A stretch of 64,000 nucleotides of DNA, from contig OZ020518.1 in the NCBI GenBank assembly GCA_963971425.1, positions 7,543,989-7,607,988 of the forward strand, read 5' to 3'. Source of the DNA: Bryoerythrophyllum caledonicum (taxonomy: Eukaryota > Streptophyta > Bryopsida > Pottiales > Pottiaceae). Below are positions 38,175 through 49,614 of this stretch, piece after piece (within the stretch, counting starts at the first letter, position 1; every line of letters begins with the position of its first letter). Below the pieces are notes generated by a model. It was not told the origin of the DNA. It saw nothing but the letters and a program-made list of their open reading frames with translations, and searched no databases. The position numbers were made by a program, and so were the translations under genes.

Positions 38175-38546
38175 ATGTCTGGGGTGTGGACGTTTCATCG
38201 GAACGGGGTGGTGAGTCTGCTGGCCAACCCGCTGGCGCTGTCGTCCATCCCGGGTCCGAGCTCCGGCCACAAGGTGCTGGTGCACCGCGCAAGCAACGAG
38301 ACCATGCGCAGCCTGGAGCAGCTGGACGCCAAGCTGGTGGAGCTCGGGTGGCGCCTCTACTCGCGCACCCCACACGCCCGCCAGTACTTCCACCGCAGCA
38401 GCAGCCACCACACCTCCGACCTCATCACGCTCCCGGAGCTCCCGTTCGCCTGTATCCGCACCACGCACATGTACGACATCGTCGTGAAAACCCACTCCGC
38501 GTTCCAGGTCCGAGACGCCGCCGACCCTTCACAGACAGGAATCTGA
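38175..38546 (+). CDS. FLOWERING PROMOTING FACTOR 1-like protein, intact
   Basis: A single coding exon of 123 aa belonging to the FPF1/FLP family, small plant proteins linked to flowering time and gibberellin-related growth in angiosperms. The family signatures are clear: the start MSGVWTFHRNGVVSLLANP, then KVLVHRASNETM, the middle LVELGWRLYSRTP, and the C-terminal HMYDIVVKTHSAFQVRD. Its length is close to the usual 110-125 aa. I chose the ATG at 38175 because MSGVW is the conserved family start. The exon is GC-rich and stands out from the AT-rich surroundings. Its role in this plant is unknown. Confidence 0.93.
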   Translation: MSGVWTFHRNGVVSLLANPLALSSIPGPSSGHKVLVHRASNETMRSLEQLDAKLVELGWRLYSRTPHARQYFHRSSSHHTSDLITLPELPFACIRTTHMYDIVVKTHSAFQVRDAADPSQTGI

Positions 38547-38809
38547 CAACACGTACCGACGGACGCCTCACTCATACCCTCCGCGTATCGTGCCAGTATC
38601 GAATGTGTATCATACCAGTATCAAACGGGTAATATAGAGGTATCGACCAGGGCTTGGATTAGTTATGTGAATATCGACCAGGTATTGGTTGTTCTGAAAC
38701 GCGTGATGATTTTGGTGATCTATTTTGACGATGATGTAGCCGGAGCAATTTTGATTCTACTGCAATATATACAGTGGCGACCAGAAATAGTTGTACAGTA
38801 CCCTCACAC

Positions 38810-39760
38810 AAGTATATGTACTTTTTGCTTTTGTACGTTTCCACACTACACTGCTACCAACTTTGGCACCGTCCTGAGGGCTAAAAATTTGTCAATTCAC
38901 CATGAAATTTTTGGCACAAGATCACTTCTATGTTGAAAACATGTGTGCAAATTTCAAGGCCAGAAGATTATACAAAAAAGATATCCAAGATTTACCAACA
39001 TGGGGTAGTTGTAAGAAAAGTTTCACAACTGCCAACTTTGACACCCTTCCAAGGATTGAAATTTTTTTTTTGCCCATGTAATTTTTAGCATGAGACGACC
39101 TCTATGTTGATTATATGTGTGAAACATTGCAAGTCCAAAATATCCACACAATTAAAATTACATCAAAAGCTAGCAACATGTGTAGTTGTGAGAAACATTT
39201 CACTCCTAGCCGACTCTGACACACTCCCAAGGATTGGATTTTTTGGTATTTTCCCATGAAATTTTTGACATGAAACTACCTCTATGTTGATCACATGCGT
39301 GCCAAATTTGAAGGCCAAAATATCTACATATCAAAAGATTTTTGAAATCTACCAACATGTATAGTTGTGAGAAACATTTCACTGCTGCCAACTTTGACAC
39401 CCTCCTAAGGATTCTATTTTTTATTTTTTCCCATGATATTCTGGACATAAGACCATATCTATGTTGGTTATACATGTGCTTAATTTCAAGTCCAAAAGAC
39501 CCACAAAAGAAAAGAAACAAATCTAAATCTACCAACATGTGTAGTTGTGAGAAACAATCAACAAAAACATTTCACTATTGTAAACTTTGGCACCCTCCCT
39601 ATGTCGGAAAAATTGTTAATTGAACATGAAATTTTTGGCACAAGATCACCTTCATGTTGATAACATGTGTGCCAAAATTCAAGGCCAAAAGATGAATACA
39701 AAGAACCATCTTCAAAATCTACCAAAATATGTAGCTACGAGAATTTTTTTTGAATATCCT
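38810..39760. repeat. Tandem repeat of about 177 bp, five to six diverged copies
   Basis: The word ATGTGTAGTTGTGAGAAACA or a close variant recurs near 39000, 39176, 39353 and 39534. A weak copy lies near 39728 and a partial one near 38840. Each unit also contains CCAACTTTGACACCCTCC, CCATGAAATTTTTGGCA and AAATCTACCAACATG-like words. Units differ by many substitutions and small indels. It lies 0.3 kb after the FPF1-like gene. Confidence 0.75.
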
Positions 39761-40363
39761 TTTTTCTATTCATCATGTGGCCTTGGAATTTGGCACACTT
39801 ATTATAAACATAGAGAACACGCAATTAAGCAATTATGCACTTGGCCTTTTAAAAGTGCACTTAGTGACAACGGCGGCCAATGCGTTGGATCAAATTAAGT
39901 TTTGTTTGATTTCTTGTTTTTTTTATAAAAAATTTAGGATCTGAGAACAATTTTCAATATAACCAAAAATGTTAATTCAATAAGTTTTTTTTGGCATTTT
40001 TGACAAATTTGATATGGAACTTGGTTAGAATTTGATAAATATTTGTTTCATACTTAGTAGTATGTTTTTGGAAAGAAGCTTGTCAAGTAACTATACAAAA
40101 TACGCAATTATGTAAACTAAAACACTGCGCAAGGAATGGCAATTGATTTGAATATATTACACATGGAACATGATACATAAGAAGAAGAAAATCAACATAT
40201 TGCATATATTCTTGTACTTGGTGATGTAATCAAATAATGGGGAAAACCTCTCGGATTTATTGGTCAATTGTTACCAAACACTTTACATAACCTTTGTGGT
40301 AGACTACTCTTGCATATACCCTACATGCCAATCACCATACACTCATTATAGTATACTCCTTTA
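39761..40363. other. AT-rich intergenic, nothing recognised
   Basis: About 600 bp of AT-rich sequence between the tandem repeat and the DUF7869-type pseudogene. I see no gene or repeat. Confidence 0.4.
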
Positions 40364-43300
40364 CTACATATCATTCAAGGCTGCTTGCAACCGCTCATCG
40401 TCAATTGCTTTGGTTTGCATTGCAATATATTCTAGTATGTGAGCCTTAGCCGACTGAAAAATCCGAATCTTGCTTTCAACTTGCGATTCGAATATTTTTT
40501 TTTTCTCCTCCGAAAAGCGCCAACCACTGTTCTTTGAGGTTCGTCTATCCACGAAAAGATGCATGTCTCTTTCTCTATCCAACTATGGCTCTCACACGTG
40601 GGCTCCCAGAATACATCCATGCAATTTGCATATCGTTGTGCGGTGGACCCTATTCTGTCAACATTTTCTCTTTGCATGATGGGCCAATACCAACAAACCT
40701 TCATCTTATGACTCCTTTGATTTTTCCCATCTTCAATCACCTTCCCTACATAGAATGGTATACCACCTTTAACCTCAGCTCTATCAACACTTAGGGCTAC
40801 AAATTGTCCACAATTAATATCTGATTGTGGATTGAATGGTGGAAACGGGTCGTGATTAACTTCATCTCCTGCTCCTTGTTCGATTCGTTCTTAAACATGG
40901 TTGCGACCGTTCGTTGCGCCCTATGCACTACTTGATTCGATGGTCTTCCTCTACGCGGACCAAAATATCCTCGAGAGTCTGCATTTGGAAGTATAGCCAC
41001 AATTTGGGCCACGACTGTTACTTCGCGATTTTCGTCACCTGGGCCGTTGACTTTATCCAATGAAACACGTTCCATTGTTGCGGTATTGGACACATCTGAA
41101 GGCCAAAATGGTAAAAAATGATGCTCGTTGCTACGGTCTTTGTGTGGAAATTTGGCTTAATACATTTTCAATTTCTCGGCCTCTACTTTAGCATCACGGT
41201 TCCTTTCCACATGTTGCAATCTTTCAATACACCTCTGTTTATAGGCAATGAAGTCATCCAACGCTTTTAGCTCCCGTTCGTCCACTACAAACACATTTGC
41301 GAACGCTGGTCGCTCATCTCTACTTGGCAGCGACCTCAAAGTCTTTGTCCCTGTCTCCGGTCCCCAAGCATCATTGCAGTAATGTTTGTCTTGCACTCGA
41401 ACCTCGTGGGTCTCATTTCTATCATCTATATAAAATCGCATGTGGTGTAGAAATGTTATGCCAACCAATGAATTCGGACCTGTTAGTAGGTGGGGTGTTA
41501 TGAACTGTTTCCAATCCCACACATTCTCTAACAGCCGTGCGGTGACAAATGCCTCCGTAGGAGACGTTCCCCGTTCTATAAGGTTAAACATTTATTTTAA
41601 GGATTCCACGTCCGATCTCTTCAAAGTACTTGATATACAACTGAAGCGTTGATCAATATCTTCATGTGTATGGCCCACTATAAGGAAAGAGAGTTTCACT
41701 TCTTGAAAAAATCCCAATCACACCAAGGATGCGCATAGAGCAAACATATAGATGTTTTTATTCTCACGGGTGCAATTATCTGCTCGGATGCGCAATGTTG
41801 GTGGCAAAAATCCCTTCCTCCGCAACACGTCTCCATTCACATACAACAATGTGCACACGACCTGGTTGCTATCATGTTTGTGGTGAGCTCCAAACCATAC
41901 GTCGCAATACAAACCGATTCCATGTACTAGAGCCGCGTATAGATGGGTCTTCACAAACCGGTGTTCAATGTTCTTTACGGTTTGACGCATTCTTGGTACC
42001 TTGGTTGTGTTTTGGTCCATGCCATCCACAACGATGCACATGTACAACTCAAGGTGGATATAACATGACCTCTTGAATATCCAATAATGCCTACGTTCCT
42101 CCATCTGCATGCGTAGATGCAACATAAACAATTCTTTGATCCAAATACTTGCATCGGCATTGGTTGTTCCCTCCATAGCACATTTATATTCCCAACAATG
42201 ATAACACTTTGAGAACCTTGAGAATGGTGGAACCTGGACATGGGGATATCTCAAACGCCACATTCTATGGAACGAGCTAATTGAAATGGTTTCTCCATTG
42301 CATATTCTCTTCACCTCTTCATTCACGTAGTTGAATACGTCAAATTTTATTGTATTCATTGGAAGGAGAATAAGAGGCACCATTGTGTTGTCATCCTTAC
42401 GGCAAATAGAATGATGAGGTTGAGGACATCCAACTTCTTCCACAAATGATTTGAAGCAAGCCTCTGCAGCAGACATTTTAGTGCTCTCTCTAATCGGATT
42501 CGATAGTGTGTTACCGTGGATTGCCGTCACTCTACCGTATATTAAACAATCTTTCTTCAACTCCTTAAAATGCCGTTGCGAATAACCAACCCGAATAGCG
42601 TAGCAAACATTGCAAACAGGCATGCCATCTAACTTCGTCTCAAATTTATCTCGACGAAATCCTTCCGTTCGTGTATAAAAAAAAACCAACATTTGTCTTA
42701 TCCATGTACTTCGGATTGATTACTCTGGTGCCCAAGCATTATATCCCATGTCTAAAATATGCCTAGCTGGAATGTCCCTCAAACAATTTTGCTTGCATCC
42801 TTCCTGTGCTATTGCCCTTTCTACGCTTGCCAAAGATACCTTACTTGCTGCAGTTCCTGTCACATTTCACTCGTTTGAAACTATCCTTCTTCTATTCTGC
42901 ATAGAATAAGGTCGGCGCGTTGTTCTAACGTGAGCAAATCCCTCCACATGGGGCAAATCTCGAATGTTAGAGGGGGTGCATTGAGAAAATGGTGAACTCT
43001 CATCAACAGGGTTTGAAGCTTGGCTACTCCACAGAGATCTTTCATTCAATTTGGGGGTGATAGATCGCCCTTGAACATCTAATCCTGGGGCCATTGTCCG
43101 TGTAGGTGAAATATGAGATCTATCTTCACGATGGGCATTTGGAAAATTAGGTGTTGTGGCCAAGTCACGAAGCAATGACCGGTTCCAACGAATGATCAGG
43201 TCCATATATGAACCAAGCCGTTCACCCACAACTTCTTCTGTCCAATGTAATGCATCGTCAAGCTGAATTATACGCACTGCCATCTCAGATGGAAACATTC

Positions 43301-43550
43301 TACATCCATGCAATACCATTCCACTTTCAAAGGCATGCTTCCTTTTTGCCAAACCCACGACAATGCCTATTTTGGAGAGCAATTCTACAGTCCTTCCTGC
43401 TTCAAAATCATCTATCCCAACCTATCTCTCTTGAATTTGGCACGCCCATGCTGCTCGTATCAACCGAGCCCCCACTGAACTATTAGGAAGGACATTTGAT
43501 CTGCAAATGTTTGGAGGTTCTAAAGGAATCTAGGATGTTCCGCTTTCCAT
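40364..43550 (-). pseudogene. DUF7869-type transposon protein gene, many in-frame stops
   Basis: From ATG 43550 one minus-strand frame continues to about 40850 and encodes a transposon-derived protein of the DUF7869 type. Recognisable parts are CKQNC and GMPVCNVCYAI, FSKCYHCWEYK, the core CIVVDGMDQNTTKVPRMRQ, then VHGIGLYCDVWFG, LPPTLRIRADNCTRENKN and VKLSFLIVGHTHEDIDQRFS. In-frame stops: 43530-43532 (TAG), 43422-43424 (TAG), 42867-42869 (TGA), 42720-42722 (TAA), 41718-41720 (TGA), 41592-41594 (TAA), 41157-41159 (TAA). After a frameshift near 40840 a second frame (GGIPFYVGKVIEDG) continues to about 40432, and a third ends at 40364. No introns are needed. The role of the family is presumed transposition; the chemistry is not established. 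Confidence 0.7.
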
Positions 43551-46500
43551 CGATACTATTTGACAAATATAGACACGACAGTGGAAAAATTGTCAAAATA
43601 GATATATTTTTTTCCAATTCAAAAGCATCATTCATCCAATAGACTACTCAGTGATAGACATATACTTATACTCGCACATATAATGATTGATCATTTATTA
43701 GATTCACAAGCAGAGCTAATTGGACAAAATTGCAATTTCAAGTAATCCAATGTAAAGCACGATACATATGATACATCCAAAAAGCCATCATATCGGTATA
43801 AGAAGGTATTCCTGACCTGGATTTTAATTGTGAGTATCAGAGGGCGTGGTACCGTAGTTCAACGCCGCTCTATATGACGATATCACCAATCAGTCTTCGT
43901 TGCCAAAACTTATGCTCTTCTTTTCGTTCCAAAATCTTTACGACCGGACTATAACAAACACATTAGTATCATTATATAACACATGATGAAAACAACCTAA
44001 AATCTTTGTATATCAACTCCTAAAATTCATTTACGATTTTACATTAAATATAGGTACTAATTGTTGATCCTACTCCAAAGTATAAATTAGAAGTCAACAA
44101 CATTTATTTGATGTCCTAATTATTACATCTCAAGAATGATCCACTGATCAATATAATTATCAAAAGGACATAAATGTTGGCCGTACATCTTAAAAGATTA
44201 TAAGGTTTGAAGTTGAGGAAAAGATTCATTCTCATCCCTACTTTAAAGGTATAGGATCAAATTTGACTTCACTTTGTATTTCATTTTTGCACTGAAGAAA
44301 GTCTAAATATTCTATTGTTTTGTTAATAGTTTTTGTTAGTTCCTTAGAACCAAGTTTAAGAGATAGAAAACAAAAGCGTATTACAAGAATAATGTGCAAT
44401 GAATACAGATTCATTATTAACTACATCGTGATATATTACTTTGAAAATGTTAATATGTTCTAGAATGACAATTGTAACGGTTAAGAAGAAATTTCTCACT
44501 AATAGATATCAAAAACAATAGAAGGGAATGCTTTGAAGATTTATAAGCTTTTTTTACTATAGAAGGTATGGTTTTTTCCAATCATTTCCCTGAAAACATT
44601 TGACTCAGATTTAGATCTGTATACAATTAGAAATTCACACAAAATATAATAATTATTTTCTAGTCCATTCTAAAAGTCTTATTTTTCCTCTATGGGAATG
44701 GAAAATCTTAATGGCAATAGAGAGTAATAGCAAAAGTTGTAAGTTCCAATATTAGGTATGAACTAACTTTCAAACCATCAACCCAAATACAATAATTTAA
44801 ATACCTCCAAAAAGTTGTTATGAAGGACATTTTTATATTAAAATTTCAATGAATGTAAGTATCCTCAAGGAACAAACCCCTAAATTTCCAAGCCTTTTTC
44901 CATCAAGAAACACCCCAAAACTACCACAACTAAAAAGTGGCAAAGCATCTAATTTTGACGTCTAATTGAAAAGAAATGAAAAATTTCCAATTCACATTTT
45001 ACCTTTTTTTTAACACAAATATGGAATACTTTGATAATCCAAACGGTTGATACTAAGGTTTTCACCACATATTGTGGTAAAAAAAAATAATGGCAAAGAC
45101 TTTGAAGATCACTAGTTTTTATGTAGAAAACAAGTTTTTTCCCCCTTCCTCAAAATGTCCAAAAATGTTCGACTTGGGTTAAAATGTACTTTTTACACTA
45201 AACAAAAAAAAAATTGGTAAGAAAAAAGACGGTAATATTTATATGTATAAAAGTAGATTGTTTGACCATAAAATAATATTCTTTATATGTTTAATAGTAG
45301 AGTGTTTGACCACAAGGTAATATTCTTAAAAGAAGGTAATATTTGGTATATGTATAAAAGTAGAGTAGTTAACCACAAAGTTTAGAAATCCATAAAAGGC
45401 AGCCATTTCATAATAGTGAGTCTCTTTTTTACGATCATCCAAAGGTGAGCTCCACATATAATGTTTTTAGATGTTTTTAGATGGTCAAGATTTCTACTTC
45501 AACCTATCATGTTGTTCACTGGTTTTTATGTGATTGCAGGTTCAAAGCGGAGAGTAGCACGTTTTTTCTATACTACTCAGGTGCACAACCATTCTAAACT
45601 ACTTATAATTTAATTTTGTTTGCGTTATATCCTGTGAACTTCAGTTTAGGGTTTAAGGTTGGGTCATTACTTAATTGGAAAACATGAGACACTACATCTG
45701 AAAACCCTAATTATCTAAATTTTGTCGGCGATCTGGAAACCCTAATTTCTGGAACCCTAATTTCGGCGGCGCCGCCATTTTCATGGTTGGACTTCTCACC
45801 TCAGGGGGGTGCATACGTGGGGGTGTCTTTAGCTTTCGACTAGTGTGTCTTAGGTTTTCACCTAGGGTGTCTTAGGGTTTCTCCTAGGGTGTTTCAGGGT
45901 TTCACCTAGAGAACGAGGTGCAAGTGTACAACCTGTGAGTGAGTGAGTAACGCTCCAAGCTGCGTGAACAACCTATGAGTGAGTAACGCTCCAAGCCGCG
46001 TGAACAACCTGCGAGTAGATGAGTGAACAACGTGCAATAAACCTACAAGCTACATCACCAACTCGCAAACATCCTAACTAATCTACTGGTCCTCTCTCCT
46101 CACTTCACCCTCATCTCTCTCCTTCTCTCCTCCATGTGTTGTTCGTGTCGAAGTCAGTAGTATCAAAAGCAGCTAGGATCAGAGCGGCGTAGTGGAATTC
46201 GGAGCGGCGTTGGCAGTGTGGGCGGGCTAAGGTTCGGCGTCGGCAATGTTGAGCGGGCTCAACTCTCTTACGGCCCGTGCATACGCAGGGGGCTCTTAAT
46301 CGTGCCGTTGCTCTTGGTTGATACCCCTTCGAGAGTTGGTTGATACCCCTTCTAGAGTTCGTCGATACCTATTATTTAGTCATATATCCGGTCATACCCT
46401 GATCCAATCGTATACCCGGTCAAACCTTCTATCGTTGTAAGGGAAATAAAAAAAAGAAAAAAAAAAAGAGTTTTTTTTCCATAGATTTGGACGAAACTGA

Positions 46501-47488
46501 AATGCCTATAAGTAATTTTCAACAACTCAAAACAACTTGAATTTTTTCCCCTTGTAGATTGAATCTGGAGGTATCATCCCATTTTTTTTCGGATTTTTTT
46601 TATTCTTTCTCTTTTTCCTAAAAAACCTCAAAGGTCGCTGAAATCACCATAGTGAAGATTTGCAGAATTTCTTCCGATTTCGTAGATTCTAGCTCCAGCT
46701 CTAAATCTGAATTTGAGTAATTAACATGGTATTTTGTGATTTTGAGTCCAAATAATGAAATGAAGTTTATGAAGCCTACTTTCCATTCCAATTTGAAAAT
46801 ATGAAAAATTTGAATAATATTCAAAAAAAATTGTTAAAAATTTGTAAAAAAATCCGGGCATATTTTTGTGGTTTATTTGCTGAAATTATCCAAGTCCGTA
46901 ATTCTCTAATTGTATATTAATTTCAGATTTAGAGCGGAAGCCACTTTTTGGCATTTCATCCGCAAGTTTTCATCCACTATTTTTCATCATTTCATTGGCA
47001 TTTCATTTGTTGATTTTTTCCCTTTTCATCCGCTGTATTTTTGCCTCCTCATCTGTTGTTTTTACGCATTTCATCCGTTGTGATTTTCCATCAGCTGTGA
47101 TTCGTCATCCTATGTTTTCATCCGTGCTACGATTTTCATCTTTTATGGATGAAACTATAATTTCCGCAGATTCACTTAACAGTGAGTTCATAACTTCCCA
47201 AATCATAATGTTTTTGGAATTTCGACTTCGGATTTGAACTTTTTAGGTGTGTTTTCGTAAAGCAGGAAAGAAAAAAAATGGGACTAATGATTTTAAAATT
47301 TGATATCTTGTAGAGTCATAAAAATTAGGGGTTTACCTTTACAAGTCAAGGAAGCCACATTTGAGTTGTAATATGATGCTTTTGTATATTTTTCTTAGAA
47401 GGTGTAAGCATTGATGTATATGAATATACACCATATTGACAATTGTATATGTATTGTGATTATGATCAGGTTTCTTGTATGTGACATC
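43551..47488. other. AT-rich region with old duplication, no gene seen
   Basis: Nearly 4 kb without a convincing coding frame. The 44240-45400 part is an old direct duplicate of 57470-58300 (listed separately). Around 45640-45780 there are AACCCTAA words and a perfect GGCGGCGCCGCC palindrome. A cluster of GATACC words lies at 46315-46428. The 46450-47300 stretch is homopolymer-rich. Confidence 0.45.
44240..45400 (+). repeat. Old dispersed duplicate of 57470-58300
   Basis: Both segments share long co-linear words: TTTGACTTCACTTTGTAT, then AGAGATAGAAAA/AGAGGTAGAAAA, TTTTCACCACATATTGT, TTATGTAGAAAA and TTTTTTCCCCC. Substitutions and indels are frequent. The shared segments are non-coding and probably belong to an ancient transposon. 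Confidence 0.6.
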
Positions 47489-49303
47489 ATGGCACCACCA
47501 CTTCCAATCAAAAGGCGCTGGGAGGACTATGGTTGGTGGATTGCAGTAGACGCGGCGTCGAAGCCAGTATTGTAGCTCACGGAACATCCATTTCAAATAG
47601 GGATGCGTACATCAGCATTGGGGAAGCTCTTCGCTGAACTTCGAGCAATTAATCTTTGACCAGACGATATGGTCTATGCAGTTTGCGTACTGGGGGTTGG
47701 ACAAACAACATCAAAGACTTCTCTTTCAAAGAAGTTGCTTCTAGCACCTATTCCTACAGATCTCCTTCAAAATTCAAGGCAAGTGAATAACATAACCTCC
47801 TTACAGACGTTTTGGCTCAGCACGGATCTTGCGGTGCGCACTGCTAGGCATGAGGATGTGTTGGCATGTTTGGCGTTATCTGAAGAGGATGAGGCACGCG
47901 CTAGAAGATTTATGAGTGCTCATACCATATATGAGGCATTACGGCAGACGGAGCCAGAGCGTGCAAGTGTTGAGCGTGCAAGTCTACCAACGGATCCAAA
48001 GGAGACCGAGCCCATTTATCGCGCGTTAGCAAGGCCGACACAGTTGGATTGGCGGCCGTCCACTGAACTGCCACCATCACGTGTTCGTGCACCAACAAGT
48101 AGTCGTCCATCTAAGCGGCCACGACGTGAAGAGGGCAACATAGCTCCAGATTCTGATGGACGGCCGTCGCGTGGCCGTTCAGAGACATTGCGTGGCCATT
48201 TAGAGACATCGCGTGGCCGCTCAGAGACAACGCGTGGCAAGGCCTCGACATTGCATGGCAGGGCATCGACGTCGCGGGGTAGGACATCGCCATCGCGTGG
48301 CAGGGGCCGTGAATCGATAGCTGGACAAGCCAAAACTCATCGTAGATTTTCAACATCTACAACGGGTGTCTCTGTGAGTTTGTCGGCCATGGATGACGAC
48401 TTGCACAACTTTTCTGATCAATCATTGGGAGATTTGGAGGAGGAGGCAGACATTCCAGCAACCGTTCCAACTTCTAGGCATTTGAAAGCGCCAGTATCTA
48501 CAAAGGATGAAGTTGCGAGAGGTTCTATATGGGGCGACATTGTGTTCAAGGCGTACATTGACCGCATCGTCGAAGTGGTGAATCCGGAGACTAACCATTG
48601 GATACTGTCACCGAAGAGGAAACCAGAAGTGTATCACTTCTTACGAGATCCCCAAAACAGGACCGGAGTGAGTAAATTGGTACTTCGTCCAATCCGGTAC
48701 CTCGTGGATATCACTACCGACATTGGCATGGTTGAGCGTGAGGGAGTGGATTTCCCGGTTACTGGAGCAGCACGAGAGTTTGAACGGATGTTATTAAGCC
48801 ATGCAAGTGCTTCTATACATGGTACTGCGGGCTCTCAACTATCTTGGCTTCAAGAGCGTATCATTTGGGAGCCTGTGGACGGACAACACGTCGTAGTTGC
48901 TTGCAAGTATGCGAAGGAACAGTGCATGAGCAACAACATCCCTCTGTCTGAGTATCAGAAGACGTTTGAAGAGCGGGAGGCTACCTTTGTTGTGTACGAT
49001 GATCGACGACTTTACATTAACAAGTCAGTACATGTCAATAATGCGGAGTGGCAAAGAAAACAACTTTCCACCATGAATGAGGATTTGGTGAAGTTCCAAC
49101 AGATATGGGATCTGTATGGTAGGCCTGATAGCTCGGTTCGGGCAGACGATGAACGCAGGACTATGGCACTGGTGAGCGCAGCAAGTGCCGTGCGGAAACT
49201 GCCTCACACAGATGACAACAAGATTACAATGTCCTCACTGGCAAAAACACCATATTCATTATATTGGGAGATTTCCAGGGATTTAGGAGGTACATGCTCT
49301 TGA
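47489..49303 (+). pseudogene. Large protein with Arg/Ser-rich repeats and a ParB-like DGQH motif
   Basis: An open frame of 544 codons runs 47669-49303. The same frame extends upstream to ATG 47489 across two stops, TAG 47573-47575 and TGA 47657-47659. The upstream part is clearly protein-like (KRRWEDYGWWIAVDAASKPV, then GKLFAELRAINL), so the gene appears truncated by mutation. Alternatively, translation starts at 47669. About 48130-48320 encodes a low-complexity RGRSET/SRGR repeat with basic character. The C-terminal third has WLQERIIWEPVDGQHVVVAC, which resembles the DGxH motif of ParB/DGQHR-type domains, then YINKSVHVNNAEWQRK and KFQQIWDLYGRP. Function is unknown. A nuclear DNA-binding role is only a guess from basic repeats and the motif. 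It is unrelated at the primary-sequence level to the 13.7-23.0 kb gene apart from the D-G-[NQ]-H core. Confidence 0.45.
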
Positions 49304-49614
49304 GTAATCCAAATATTTTACCGTAGTGATGAAGCAAAACATGATTAGAATAGAAGTACAACACCATATTCGTAAGATAATATGAAGATGTTAGGCAAAC
49401 AGTACCCAAATGGGAGAATCAAATGAACTAATATCTTTAATTGCAGACTTTATTTATAAAATGATAGAAGTAATCCATATACAAAACATGCATCATCCTT
49501 TCCATGCAGAAAAAGGCTTTAACTACGACCAAAAACATACACATTAATTACTAGTCAATGCACATTCAGGTATAGCCAAGCTGAATGTGCACTTGTACCA
49601 TTGAGATCATAAAT
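49304..49614. other. Convergent 3' region containing one 31-bp palindrome
   Basis: The gap between the plus-strand gene ending at 49303 and the minus-strand exon ending at 49615. It is AT-rich and contains one copy of the 31-bp palindrome at 49560-49590. Nothing else is seen. Confidence 0.5.
49560..49590. repeat. 31-bp palindrome, isolated copy
   Basis: One copy of the 14-3-14 palindrome seen as an array at 53744-54012. It starts GCACATTCAG and ends CTGAATGTGC. It lies 25 bp beyond the last proposed exon of the FCP1-like gene. Confidence 0.8.

Noticed and set aside
38124..38632. Open frames on other frames and strand of the FPF1-like exon
   Set aside because: They are shadows of a GC-rich coding exon; only the MSGVW frame matches a family.
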